This document shows positions 46,680 to 55,913 of a stretch of DNA of 64,000 nucleotides, piece by piece. This stretch comes from Candidatus Andeanibacterium colombiense (GTDB taxonomy: Bacteria > Pseudomonadota > Alphaproteobacteria > Sphingomonadales > Sphingomonadaceae): the NCBI GenBank assembly GCA_029202985.1, contig CP119316.1, positions 124,001-188,000 of the forward strand, given 5' to 3'. Position numbers and translations under genes: made by a program. Numbering within the stretch: the first letter of the stretch is position 1; each line of letters begins with the position of its first letter. The notes under the pieces were generated by a model. That model did not search any database. It was given only the letters and a program-made list of their open reading frames with translations, and had not been told where the DNA came from.

Positions 46680-48743
46680 ATGCGCCCCGAAACGCTCAAT
46701 CCACTGTTCGTCGAGACCGACGCGCTCGAAGGCGTCGGGCCGAAGTCCCGCAAGCCGCTCGAGAAGCTTGGGCTCGAACGGGTCAAGGATGTCGCCTACC
46801 ATCTGCCCGAGCGGTTCGTGTTGCGCCACGCGGTCGACAATCTCGATCAGGCGAGCGTCGGCGAACAGATCGTCGTCGCGCTGACTCCGACCGAGCACCG
46901 CGCCTCCACCGGGCGCGGGCCGTTCCGGGTGATGGCGGCCGATGCGCTCGGTAACATCTGCGCGCTGACCTATTTCGGCAAGGCGTCGTACTCCGCGCGG
47001 AAACTCCTGCCGGTGGGCGAGGAGCGCTGGATCGCCGGGCGGCTCGACCAGTACGGCCAGATGCTCCAGATCGTTCATCCGGAGCATGTCGAGGCCGAGA
47101 GCGCCAAACTTGCCGGCAAGCTTAACGAGCCGGTCTACCGTCTCGCAGAAGGCCTGACCCAGCCGATGATCGGCAAACTCGTCGCGCAGGCGATGGCCCG
47201 GGTGCCCGAACTGCCCGAATGGATCGAGCCGGGCCTGGTCGAGCGCCAGAAATGGCCCGCCTGGCGTGCTGCGCTGGCGCTCGGCCACCGCGACGAGCAT
47301 GCTGCGGCCCGCGACCGGCTCGCTTATGACGAATTGCTCGCCAACAGCCTCGCGTTGATGTTGGTGCGGGCCGATAATCGCCAGCGGCGCGGGCAGGCGC
47401 TGCAGGGCGACGGATCGCTGCGCGCGAAGCTGCAATTGCCGTTCGGCCTGACCGGCGCCCAGCGGCGTTCGATCGGCGAGATCGAGGGCGATCTGGCACA
47501 GGCCTCGCCGATGCTGCGGCTGCTGCAGGGCGATGTCGGTTCGGGCAAGACCGTTGTCGCGCTGGAGAGTATGCTGATCGCGGTCGAGGCCGGGGCGCAG
47601 GCCGCGCTGCTCGCGCCGACCGAGCTGCTCGCGCGGCAGCATTTCGAGACCATGCGCCAGCTTGCCGCGCCGACCGGCGTCAGTGTCGCGCTGCTGACCG
47701 GGCGCGACAAGGGCCGGGCGCGCGAGAGCATTTTGATGGGGCTGGCGGATGGTTCGATCCAGATCGTCGTCGGCACCCATGCGATCTTCCAGGAAGCGGT
47801 GAGCTACCGCAATCTCGGGCTGGTGGTGATCGATGAGCAGCATCGCTTCGGCGTGTCGCAAAGGCTGATGCTGACCCAGAAGGGCAAGGTCACGCCCCAT
47901 TGCCTCGCGATGACGGCGACCCCGATCCCGCGCACGCTGACCCTCGCGCAATATGGCGAGATGGAGGTGAGCCGGCTCGATGAGATGCCGCCCGGCCGGC
48001 AGGCAATCGATACGCGGGTTGTCGCGCTGGAGCGGCTGCCTGATGTGGTTTCCGGTGTCGAGCGCCATCTGGCGAGCGGACAACAGGCCTATTGGGTCTG
48101 TCCGCTGGTGAGCGACGGGGACGATCAGAACGAGGACAAAGCGGCAGCCGAGGCGCGTTATGCTTCGCTGAAGGCCCGCTTCGGCGAGGATGTGGTGCTG
48201 GTCCACGGCCAGCTCCGCCCCGAGCAGAAGGATGCCGCGATGGAGCGCTTCGCCAGCGGCCACGCAAAGCTGCTGGTCGCGACCACGGTGATCGAGGTCG
48301 GGGTTGACGTGCCGGCCGCGACCCTGATGGTGATCGAACAGGCGGAACGCTTCGGCCTAGCCCAGCTGCACCAGCTGCGCGGACGGGTCGGGCGCGGGTC
48401 GGAGAAATCGACCTGCGTACTGCTGCGCGGCAGCGAGCTGTCCGAAAGCGCCAAGCAGCGCCTCGCGCTGATGCGCGAGACCCAGGACGGGTTCCGCATC
48501 GCCGAGGAAGACCTCAAACTGCGCGGCGGCGGCGAACTCCTCGGCACCCGCCAATCGGGCGACAGCGCCTTCCGCATCGCCAGTCTTGACCAGATCCAGC
48601 GCCTGCTCCCGCTTGCTCATGACGACGCCAGGCTGCTGATCGAACGCGATGGTGGGCTGGCTTCACCACGCGGCGAGGCGGCGCGGATCTTGCTCTATCT
48701 GTTCGAGCGCGATTGGGGCGTGCAATTGTTACGCGGTGGATGA
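46680..48743 (+). CDS. recG: ATP-dependent DNA helicase RecG
   Basis: A 687-residue branch-migration helicase that remodels stalled forks and recombination intermediates. The N-terminal wedge domain (about residues 1-240, opening PLFVETDALEGVGPKS) precedes the motor: Walker A GDVGSGKTVVALES, ALLAPTELLARQHFE, IDEQHRFGVSQR, MTATPIPRTLTLAQYG and TTVIEVGVDVPAATLMVIE. The length is normal. ATG 46680 has GAGG nine bases upstream; a longer in-frame start at 46572 is not family-like. No terminator is evident between it and the receptor gene. Confidence 0.97.
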   Translation: MRPETLNPLFVETDALEGVGPKSRKPLEKLGLERVKDVAYHLPERFVLRHAVDNLDQASVGEQIVVALTPTEHRASTGRGPFRVMAADALGNICALTYFGKASYSARKLLPVGEERWIAGRLDQYGQMLQIVHPEHVEAESAKLAGKLNEPVYRLAEGLTQPMIGKLVAQAMARVPELPEWIEPGLVERQKWPAWRAALALGHRDEHAAARDRLAYDELLANSLALMLVRADNRQRRGQALQGDGSLRAKLQLPFGLTGAQRRSIGEIEGDLAQASPMLRLLQGDVGSGKTVVALESMLIAVEAGAQAALLAPTELLARQHFETMRQLAAPTGVSVALLTGRDKGRARESILMGLADGSIQIVVGTHAIFQEAVSYRNLGLVVIDEQHRFGVSQRLMLTQKGKVTPHCLAMTATPIPRTLTLAQYGEMEVSRLDEMPPGRQAIDTRVVALERLPDVVSGVERHLASGQQAYWVCPLVSDGDDQNEDKAAAEARYASLKARFGEDVVLVHGQLRPEQKDAAMERFASGHAKLLVATTVIEVGVDVPAATLMVIEQAERFGLAQLHQLRGRVGRGSEKSTCVLLRGSELSESAKQRLALMRETQDGFRIAEEDLKLRGGGELLGTRQSGDSAFRIASLDQIQRLLPLAHDDARLLIERDGGLASPRGEAARILLYLFERDWGVQLLRGG

Positions 48744-48919
48744 TTAGGCGAAACATTTAGACACGATTTGACATTGTATCAGGGTTGGTTAGGCTCTGTT
48801 GAAATAACAACGAAGGCTCCGTGGTCGCGCACCTGAGGGCTCGTGAAGCTTCCAGGCGCTCCGCAGAGAGCTGAGAGAGAGTAAAGCCGCAATAAAGCGG
48901 CTGGCCTGGGAGAGAACAC
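48744..48919 (+). promoter_or_regulatory. upstream region of the solo TonB-dependent receptor
   Basis: The 176-bp gap is richer in A and T than its surroundings. TTGACA at 48768-48773 is a good -35; the best -10 (TAGGCT, 16 bp later) is weak. The ribosome-binding site GGGAGAG lies before ATG 48920. The long leader downstream of the promoter could carry a regulatory hairpin, which I cannot define. Confidence 0.35.
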
Positions 48920-51900
48920 ATGAAGCGGACTGCTTTCCGTAACCTGTCGTCATGCCATAAGCTCAGCACCACAGCTCTAGCGATAGGCCTTCTCTTGGGA
49001 GGATCGGGCACTGCCTGGGCGCAGGACGATGCCGCGGTACCGGCCGCCAAATCCTCCGACGACATTATCGTCACCGGCTCGCGTGTCAGCCGTTCGACCT
49101 TCGATACGCCCAATCCGGTCACGGTGCTCAATTCTGAGGACATCGAGAAGCTCGGCCTCGTCAACGTCGCGGAAGTCGTCGCGCAATTGCCGCAAAACTC
49201 GAACTTCTTCGCTGCCAACAACGTCGGCCTCGGCAATTTCAACGTCGGCGCGCAGTTTGTGAACTTGCGCGGGCTCAATCCGTTCTTCGGCACCCGCACG
49301 CTGACGCTGATCGACGGGCAACGCGTGGTGCCGACCTCGACCGGCGGCGGCGTCGATATCTCGCTGGTGCCTTCGATGCTGGTCGGGCGGACGGAGACGG
49401 TCACCGGCGGCGCTTCGGCGATTTACGGATCGGACGCGATTGCCGGGGTGGTCAACATCATCCTCGACAAGACCCTCGAAGGCTTCAAGGCGCAGGTCGA
49501 TTACGGCGCTACCACGCATGGCGACGGGGACGACTGGCACGCCGCCGGCGCCTGGGGCACCGCCTTTGCCGACGGCCGCGGCCACTTCATCGTCGGCGCC
49601 GAATACCAGCACACCTCGTCGATCGGCAATTGCACGGAAGAGCGCGACTGGTGCGGTCAGAACTACGGCATGTTCACCAATCCGGACTTCGCGACCAACG
49701 GCCAGCCGCACTATATCATCGGCCCCAACGCCAGCCCGGCCTACTCAAGTTCGACCGGCGTGCTGATCCCGTGCTTCGCATTCGTCGGAGTGTGCATCGC
49801 GGGAACGCCGGTGCAGTTCAATCCTGAAGGCACCGAGACCATCCCCTACGATCCCGGCCTCTACTCCGGTGGAGCGGGGGTGTTCGGCTTCCGTCAGGGC
49901 GGCGATCAATATTCGGTCGGCGCCTATGATGCGACGACCATGCGGCCGAGCATCAAGAAGCTCAGCACGCTCGCCCGGCTCCAATACGAGGTGAGCCCGG
50001 CGATTACGGTCTCGCTCGAAGGATCCTATGCCAAGAGCAAGGCGCGCAATCCCATCGCGAACGGTGCGATCGGCCCCTATGCCTTCGACGTGGGTGGCGG
50101 CGCGCTGGTCGGCTTCCATATCGCGCCCGACAACGCCTTCCTCCCGGCCGACGTTGCCGCGACCCTCGGGCCCGGCGGCGCGTTTATCGGCCGCAACATG
50201 ACCAACCTCCAGAACGCGGAGAATGAAACAGAAAACGAAACCTGGCGCATGGTTGCCGGGCTCGAGGGCGGGTTCGGCGGTAGCTGGGCGTGGGATGCCC
50301 ATTACTCCCACGGCGAGAACCGGAACGATCAGGCTTTGCACCACAATGTCGTCGATCCATTGCTACGCTTCACGCTGGATGCGGTCGATGACGGTTCGGG
50401 CAGCATCGTCTGTGGCGTGACCATTCCGGGGCGGATCAACCCGAACACGGGCGCGCCCTATACGCCCGGCGATGTTTCGCTCGCCAGCGCGTCGGGCACT
50501 TGCGTTCCGTTGAACTTGTTCGGCGCGGCCAATGCCGACCAGGCCGCGATCGATTATGCCTTCCGCACGCTGTACGAACATTCGACCCAGAAACAGGATG
50601 TCGTCTCGTTCAACCTTCGCGGCGACCTGTTCGCCGGTTGGGGCGCGGGCACGGTCAAGCTCGCGACCGGCGCCGAATGGCGGCAGGAAAGCGGGGTCGT
50701 CACGCACGATATTGCGGATCAGCCCTGGTATGCGGGCTACACGCTCGGCTACGGCCTCGACTATGGCGGCAAGACCAAGGTTCTGGAGGGCTACGGCGAA
50801 CTCAACGTCCCGGTGTTCAAGGATTCCGCGATCGGCAAATATCTCGAACTAGACGGTGCCGTGCGCTGGACCCACAACAAGAATACCGGCACCCTTGGCC
50901 AGAACGCGGGCCAGTCGCAAAGCCGTGAATTCGTTACCTGGAAAGTCAGCGGCATCTGGGACATGACCGATTGGCTGAGGTTCCGGGCAACCCGCTCGCG
51001 CGACGTGCGCGCCGCGCAGTTCCGCGAATTGTTCCAGACCTATGCCCCCACCGTCGGCGGAGCGTTCGGTACGGTGACCAATCCGTGGAACGCCGGGGCG
51101 AGCGATCCCGTCACCATCAACAGCGGCGGTGACGTCAACCTCAAGCCCGAAAAGGCCGACACGTTGACCGCGGGTATCGTGCTGCAGCCGCAGGGCGCCT
51201 TGTCGGGCTTCCGCTTTTCGGCCGACTGGTACCAGATCAAGATTGCCGATGCGATCGTCGGCCCGCCGTTCGGTTTCGGCGCGCAAAATATCGTCAACGG
51301 CTGCTACCAGGGCAGCCAGGTGTTTTGCGACCTGATGACGGGCGAGGGAACGTCAGACATTCTGGTGGTCGAGAACGTCGCCGGCAATTTGCAGGGCTTC
51401 GCCACGCGGGGGATCGATTTCGAGGCTGCCTACAAAACTTCCGTGGGCAAGGGATCGCTGAGCTTCCGGGTGCTGGCCTCGTATCTCTATGACCAGTTGT
51501 TCGATGCCGGGCTCGGCCAGGCGCCGACCAATTACGCTGGTCAATCGGGCCCGACCGCGGCGTTCGGCAGCTTCAACACCGGGCCCAAGTGGCAGGGCAA
51601 TGCCTTCGTGAGCTATAACCAGGGACCGTTCACCGGCACGGTCCAGGCCCGCTATGTCGGTTCGGGTCGTTACCTGACCGTCATCAACGGGGAGACTCCG
51701 ATCGACCCGAGCGATCCCGGTTACGACACGACACTGTCGAACAGCATCAGCGACAACTCGGTGAGCAGCGCGGTCTATTTCAATCTCGCCGCGTCGTTCG
51801 ACATCACCAAGGAAATCCAGCTGTTCGGATCGCTCAACAATGTGTTCGACAAGGATCCGGCGATCGCCCCGGGCGGCAATGGCTTCCCGACCAATCCGGT

Positions 51901-51955
51901 CTATTTCGACACTTACGGGCGGACCTTCAGGGTGGGAGCGCGCGTGAAGCTCTGA
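48920..51955 (+). CDS. TonB-dependent outer-membrane receptor (solo, 1011 residues)
   Basis: A large sphingomonad-type receptor. A long signal sequence ends GTAWAQD near residue 35. The TonB-box region DDIIVTGSRVSRST is followed by the plug: NPVTVLNSEDIEKLGL, QFVNLRGLNPFFGTRTLTLI, VPSMLVGRTETVTGGASAIY and GSDAIAGVVNIILDKTLEG. The barrel follows and ends YGRTFRVGARVKL, without the terminal aromatic residue but with Phe and Val near the end. Extracellular loops contain cysteine pairs (IGNCTEERDWCGQ). No enzyme or transporter gene follows in the same operon. It is not closely related to the two receptors of the phosphoesterase cassettes. Ligand unknown. Confidence 0.94.
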   Translation: MKRTAFRNLSSCHKLSTTALAIGLLLGGSGTAWAQDDAAVPAAKSSDDIIVTGSRVSRSTFDTPNPVTVLNSEDIEKLGLVNVAEVVAQLPQNSNFFAANNVGLGNFNVGAQFVNLRGLNPFFGTRTLTLIDGQRVVPTSTGGGVDISLVPSMLVGRTETVTGGASAIYGSDAIAGVVNIILDKTLEGFKAQVDYGATTHGDGDDWHAAGAWGTAFADGRGHFIVGAEYQHTSSIGNCTEERDWCGQNYGMFTNPDFATNGQPHYIIGPNASPAYSSSTGVLIPCFAFVGVCIAGTPVQFNPEGTETIPYDPGLYSGGAGVFGFRQGGDQYSVGAYDATTMRPSIKKLSTLARLQYEVSPAITVSLEGSYAKSKARNPIANGAIGPYAFDVGGGALVGFHIAPDNAFLPADVAATLGPGGAFIGRNMTNLQNAENETENETWRMVAGLEGGFGGSWAWDAHYSHGENRNDQALHHNVVDPLLRFTLDAVDDGSGSIVCGVTIPGRINPNTGAPYTPGDVSLASASGTCVPLNLFGAANADQAAIDYAFRTLYEHSTQKQDVVSFNLRGDLFAGWGAGTVKLATGAEWRQESGVVTHDIADQPWYAGYTLGYGLDYGGKTKVLEGYGELNVPVFKDSAIGKYLELDGAVRWTHNKNTGTLGQNAGQSQSREFVTWKVSGIWDMTDWLRFRATRSRDVRAAQFRELFQTYAPTVGGAFGTVTNPWNAGASDPVTINSGGDVNLKPEKADTLTAGIVLQPQGALSGFRFSADWYQIKIADAIVGPPFGFGAQNIVNGCYQGSQVFCDLMTGEGTSDILVVENVAGNLQGFATRGIDFEAAYKTSVGKGSLSFRVLASYLYDQLFDAGLGQAPTNYAGQSGPTAAFGSFNTGPKWQGNAFVSYNQGPFTGTVQARYVGSGRYLTVINGETPIDPSDPGYDTTLSNSISDNSVSSAVYFNLAASFDITKEIQLFGSLNNVFDKDPAIAPGGNGFPTNPVYFDTYGRTFRVGARVKL

Positions 51956-52012
51956 CCGCCGCCGGCTGGCACACTGCGGGACGGGGCGGATAAGCACCTC
52001 CTCGTCCCGTCT

Positions 52013-52028
52013 GTTACCGATAGGTAAC
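52013..52028. promoter_or_regulatory. inverted repeat upstream of receptor B
   Basis: GTTACC and GGTAAC flank GATA, about 140 bp upstream of the receptor start, in a 212-bp intergenic region with no gene. It could be an operator of a dimeric regulator. A perfect Pho box (two CTGTCAT repeats) is not present, although isolated GTCAT-containing half sites occur. Confidence 0.35.
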
Positions 52029-52167
52029 GCAATGTGTCACGCTGACGCATCGCGTTCACATAGCGGAACGACCGGCTTCATCGTGCCATCATCGAATTCG
52101 CATCAGCGTGTCATAAGCGCGGAATAGTCGCCCTTGTGTCCGGACAGGCCGGACCAAGGGGGCTTTC

Positions 52168-54492
52168 ATGCGCAAATTTACCGCTTCACTTCTGGCGTCC
52201 ACCGTGTTGATCGCGCAGCCGGTTCTGGCTGCCGACGACAACACCGCCGCTGCCGAAGATGCCGCGAGTTCCGACGATGCGAACGAGATCGTCGTGTTCG
52301 GCAAGGGCCAGACCATCCAGGTGCAGGAAATCGAGGCAGCCGACCTCAAGGTGCTGACCCCGGGCACCAGCGTGATCAAGGCGATCGAGAAGCTGCCGAG
52401 CGTGAACGTCCAGGCGTCCGATCCTTTCGGCAATTACGAATGGTCGACCCGCGTCACCATCCGCAGCTTCAGCCAGAGCCAGCTCGGCTTCAACTTCGAT
52501 GGCATCCCGCTCGGCGACATGAGCTACGGCAACTACAACGGTCTCCACATCAGCCGGATCGTCAGCCCGGAGAATGTCGGCACGGTGCGCGTGTCGCAGG
52601 GCGCCGGCGCGGTGAACACGCAGTCGACCAACAATCTCGGCGGCACGATCGAGACCTTCTCGGTCGATCCGACCGGCGAGTTCGGGGTCGATGCCAGCGC
52701 CACTTATGGCAGCAACGACACGATGCGCGGGTTCATGCGGGTGAACTTCGGCTCGCATGACGGCCTCAAGGGCTACGTCTCCTACGGCTACGGCGCGACC
52801 GACAAATATCGCGGCGAGGGCAAGCAGGACCAGCACATGGTCAATGCCAAGCTGGTCGTCCCGGTGGGCGAGGGCAAGCTCGACGGCTGGTTCAGCTATT
52901 CGGACCGCCGCGAGCAGGATTACCAGGACATGTCGATGGAGATGCTGAATCGCCTCGGCTACGATTCCGACAACACCCATCCCGACTATGCGCTGGCGAT
53001 CCAGCTCGCGGATGTCGCCAACAATATCGATAATTTCAACAACACCACCGGCAAGCCGGGCGCTGACGGCCTTTCGGACATCACCGGGCTGGAGCCGTCC
53101 AATCCCTCCGCCGGAACGGTCTTCCCGGGCGATTACGAGAGCCTCGACGACGCCTATTACGACGCGTCGGGCCTTCGCAAGGATACAGTCGGCGCGCTCG
53201 GTTATTCGACCCCGCTGGGCGACAATGTCAATTTCGCGATCAAGGGCTACTACCACCACAACAAGGGCATGGGCCTGTGGGCCACGCCCTATACCCCGAG
53301 CCCCAACGGCGTGCCGATCTCGATCCGTACCACCGAATACGACATCAACCGCGGCGGCGTGTTCGGTTCGCTCGACTACACCGCTGGCAGCAACACCATC
53401 ACCGTCGGCGGCTGGTACGAACACAACAAGTTCAACCAGGCGCGGCGGTTCTATGCGCTGGCCAGCCGGACCGATCCGGGCCGCTCGTTCCGCGACTATC
53501 CGACCGATCCGTTCTACACCCAGTGGGACTTCAACTATTACACCGACACGCTGCAGTACTTCGTGCAGGACGACATCGATCTGGGTGCGGTGAAGATCAA
53601 TCTCGGCTGGAAGGGTTATCAGGTCAAAAACCGCGCTGAAGCGATCGTCAAGAACGTCTATCCCGACGGCAAGTTCAAGACGGTCGACTGGTTCCAGCCG
53701 AGCGCCGGGGTCGTATTCGAAGTGAGCGACCAGGCCGAATTGTTCGGCAGCTTCAGCCAGGCGACCCGCGCTTTCCCGAGCGTCAACGGCAGCATCTGGG
53801 GCACGACCCAGGCGGGCTTCGACAAGATCAAGGATACGATCAAGCCGGAAACCTCCGACACCTATGAGATCGGCGCGCGCTACAATACTTCGAGCTTCCA
53901 CGGCACGGTCGGCGTCTATCTGGTCAATTTCCATGACCGCCTGCTGGGCGTGGCTTCGGGTCCCGACATCGTCGGCAGCCCGACGGTGCTGCAGAACGTC
54001 GGCGCGGTCCGCTCGATCGGCTTCGAAGCGGTTGGCGACTGGCGGATCACCGACGCGGTCAGCTTCTTCGCCTCTTATACCTACACCGATGCGACCTATC
54101 GCGATGACGTGGTCGAGGAAGACAAGCTAGGCAACCCGATCATCACCCCGACCGCGGGCAAGACCGTCGTCGATGCCCCCAAGCACATGGCCCGCGGCGA
54201 ACTCAGCTATGACGACGGCAAGATCTTCGGCCGCTTCGCGCTGAACTATATGTCGAAGCGCTATTACAACTACCTCAACGATGCCTCGGTCCCGGGCCGG
54301 GTGATCGCCGATGCGACGCTCGGCTATCACATCACCGACACAATCGACCTGCAGCTCAATGGTTCGAACCTGTTCAACAAGGACTATGTCGGGACGATCA
54401 ACTCGGCCGGAACCGGTGACAGCGGCGATCGCCAGACGCTGCTGGTGGCCGCGCCGCGCCAGTTCTTCGTCACCGTGAAGGCGGGCTTCTGA
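52168..54492 (+). CDS. TonB-dependent outer-membrane receptor (cassette B)
   Basis: A 774-residue receptor with a signal peptide ending VLAADD near residue 25, a short acidic linker and NEIVVFGKGQTIQV as the TonB-box region. The plug has LTPGTSVIKAIEKLPSV, IRSFSQSQLGFNFDGIPL and STNNLGGTIETF, the same order as in receptor A (PGTSV-x-KA, DGIPLGD, NYNGL). The barrel ends FFVTVKAGF with the C-terminal Phe of outer-membrane proteins. The next gene, a phosphodiesterase, starts two bases after its stop, so the pair is an operon. By analogy with cassette A, I infer use of a phosphorylated or phosphodiester compound. Confidence 0.94.
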   Translation: MRKFTASLLASTVLIAQPVLAADDNTAAAEDAASSDDANEIVVFGKGQTIQVQEIEAADLKVLTPGTSVIKAIEKLPSVNVQASDPFGNYEWSTRVTIRSFSQSQLGFNFDGIPLGDMSYGNYNGLHISRIVSPENVGTVRVSQGAGAVNTQSTNNLGGTIETFSVDPTGEFGVDASATYGSNDTMRGFMRVNFGSHDGLKGYVSYGYGATDKYRGEGKQDQHMVNAKLVVPVGEGKLDGWFSYSDRREQDYQDMSMEMLNRLGYDSDNTHPDYALAIQLADVANNIDNFNNTTGKPGADGLSDITGLEPSNPSAGTVFPGDYESLDDAYYDASGLRKDTVGALGYSTPLGDNVNFAIKGYYHHNKGMGLWATPYTPSPNGVPISIRTTEYDINRGGVFGSLDYTAGSNTITVGGWYEHNKFNQARRFYALASRTDPGRSFRDYPTDPFYTQWDFNYYTDTLQYFVQDDIDLGAVKINLGWKGYQVKNRAEAIVKNVYPDGKFKTVDWFQPSAGVVFEVSDQAELFGSFSQATRAFPSVNGSIWGTTQAGFDKIKDTIKPETSDTYEIGARYNTSSFHGTVGVYLVNFHDRLLGVASGPDIVGSPTVLQNVGAVRSIGFEAVGDWRITDAVSFFASYTYTDATYRDDVVEEDKLGNPIITPTAGKTVVDAPKHMARGELSYDDGKIFGRFALNYMSKRYYNYLNDASVPGRVIADATLGYHITDTIDLQLNGSNLFNKDYVGTINSAGTGDSGDRQTLLVAAPRQFFVTVKAGF

Positions 54493-54494
54493 TC

Positions 54495-55826
54495 GTGCGG
54501 GCCGCGCTGCTTGCCTTCGTTCTTCCGGCTGCGCTCGGCGCTACGCCGGTGCTGGCCGAACCCGTGCTGATGATCTCGATCGACGGGCTGCGCCCGGCGG
54601 ACGTGATCGAGGCCGAACAGCGCGGCCTCAAGGTTCCGAATTTGCGAAAATTCCTGGTGGAGGGCGCCTATGCCACGGGCGTGAAGGGCGTCCTCCCCAC
54701 GGTTACCTATCCCAGCCATACCACGCTGCTGACCGGCGCCAGCCCGGCACGGCACGGGATCGTCAGCAATACCACCTTCGACCCGCTGCAGATCAATTAC
54801 CAGGGGTGGTATTGGTATGCGAGCGACATCAAGCTGCCGACCTTGTGGTCGAGCGCCGGTGCGGCGGGGCTCAAGGTCGCCAACGTCCACTGGCCGGTCA
54901 GCGTCGGGGCGACCGGCGTGACCTGGAACCTTCCGCAGATCTGGCGCAGCGGCCATGCCGACGACGCCAAGCTGTTGACCGCACTCGCCACGCCGGGGCT
55001 GGTCGGCCAACTCGAAACCGCGACCGGCGAGCCCTATGCCGCCGGGATCGACGAGAGCATCGAAGGGGACGAGAAGCGTGGCCGTTTCGCGGCCAAGCTG
55101 ATCGAGCTCGACCGGCCGGACTTCGCGACCGTCTATCTCACAGCGCTCGACCATGAGCAGCATGGCAAGGGACCGGATACGCCCGAGGCGCATGCCGTAC
55201 TCGAACGGATCGATGCGATCGTCGGCCGCCTGGTGGCGACCGAGCAGAGGGTCCAAACTGACGGCGCGATAGCGATCGTCAGCGATCACGGCTTCGAGGC
55301 GGTGACGCGCGAGACCAATTTCTTCCGCCCGTTCCTCGATGCCGGGCTGGTGCGGCTCGACGCCAGCGGCAAGATCGCGAGCTGGGACGCGATGCCGTGG
55401 ATCACCGGCGGCTCGGTCGCGGTGGTGCTCGCGCACCCCGAGGATAAAGCGATGGAAGCGAAAGTGCGCGCGTTGCTCGAACAGCTCAAGGCCGACCCGG
55501 CCGCCGGCATCCATGCGATCGCCGGGCGCGACGAGATCGCCGCGATGGGCGGCAACCCGCAGGCGAGCTTCTTCGTCGACATGGACGAGGATGCCACCGC
55601 CGGCGGCTCCGCCACCGCCCCGCTCACAGGCCCGGCGAGCGTCAAGGGCTCGCACGGCTATTTCCCTCAGGTCCCCGCGCTCCGCTCGACCTTTCTGATC
55701 GTGGGCAAGGGCGTTCCGGCTGGGCGTTCGCTGGGCGAGATCGACATGCGCGCGATAGCGCCGACGCTGGCGAAATTGCTCGGGGTGAAACTGGACGGGG
55801 CCGAGCTGCCACCGCTTGCGCTGTAA
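54495..55826 (+). CDS. exported alkaline-phosphatase-superfamily phosphodiesterase (NPP-like)
   Basis: A 443-residue ectonucleotide pyrophosphatase/phosphodiesterase-like enzyme. A signal peptide (VRAALLAFVLPA onward, cleavage near VLAEP) is followed by the first metal Asp in MISIDGLRPADV. The nucleophile loop is LPTVTYPSHTTLLTGASP, with the family Thr. TALDHEQHGKGPDTPEAH gives Asp and His, IVSDHGFEAV the second Asp-His pair and GSHGYFPQ the last His. The metal site looks complete. It starts at GTG 54495, two bases after the receptor stop. It should cleave phosphodiesters or nucleotides in the periplasm and so release phosphate or nucleoside products. Confidence 0.93.
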   Translation: MRAALLAFVLPAALGATPVLAEPVLMISIDGLRPADVIEAEQRGLKVPNLRKFLVEGAYATGVKGVLPTVTYPSHTTLLTGASPARHGIVSNTTFDPLQINYQGWYWYASDIKLPTLWSSAGAAGLKVANVHWPVSVGATGVTWNLPQIWRSGHADDAKLLTALATPGLVGQLETATGEPYAAGIDESIEGDEKRGRFAAKLIELDRPDFATVYLTALDHEQHGKGPDTPEAHAVLERIDAIVGRLVATEQRVQTDGAIAIVSDHGFEAVTRETNFFRPFLDAGLVRLDASGKIASWDAMPWITGGSVAVVLAHPEDKAMEAKVRALLEQLKADPAAGIHAIAGRDEIAAMGGNPQASFFVDMDEDATAGGSATAPLTGPASVKGSHGYFPQVPALRSTFLIVGKGVPAGRSLGEIDMRAIAPTLAKLLGVKLDGAELPPLAL

Positions 55827-55913
55827 GCGAAGGGCATAGGCCGGCGATAAGCATTTGCCACCCTTCATCCACCTGCCTAAACGGTCCCAACCGAACCGCA
55901 GGAACCGCAGGTC

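Noticed and set aside
52030..52167. Pho box upstream of receptor B
   Set aside because: Isolated GTCAT-containing half sites occur but not two correctly spaced CTGTCAT repeats, so PhoB control cannot be claimed.
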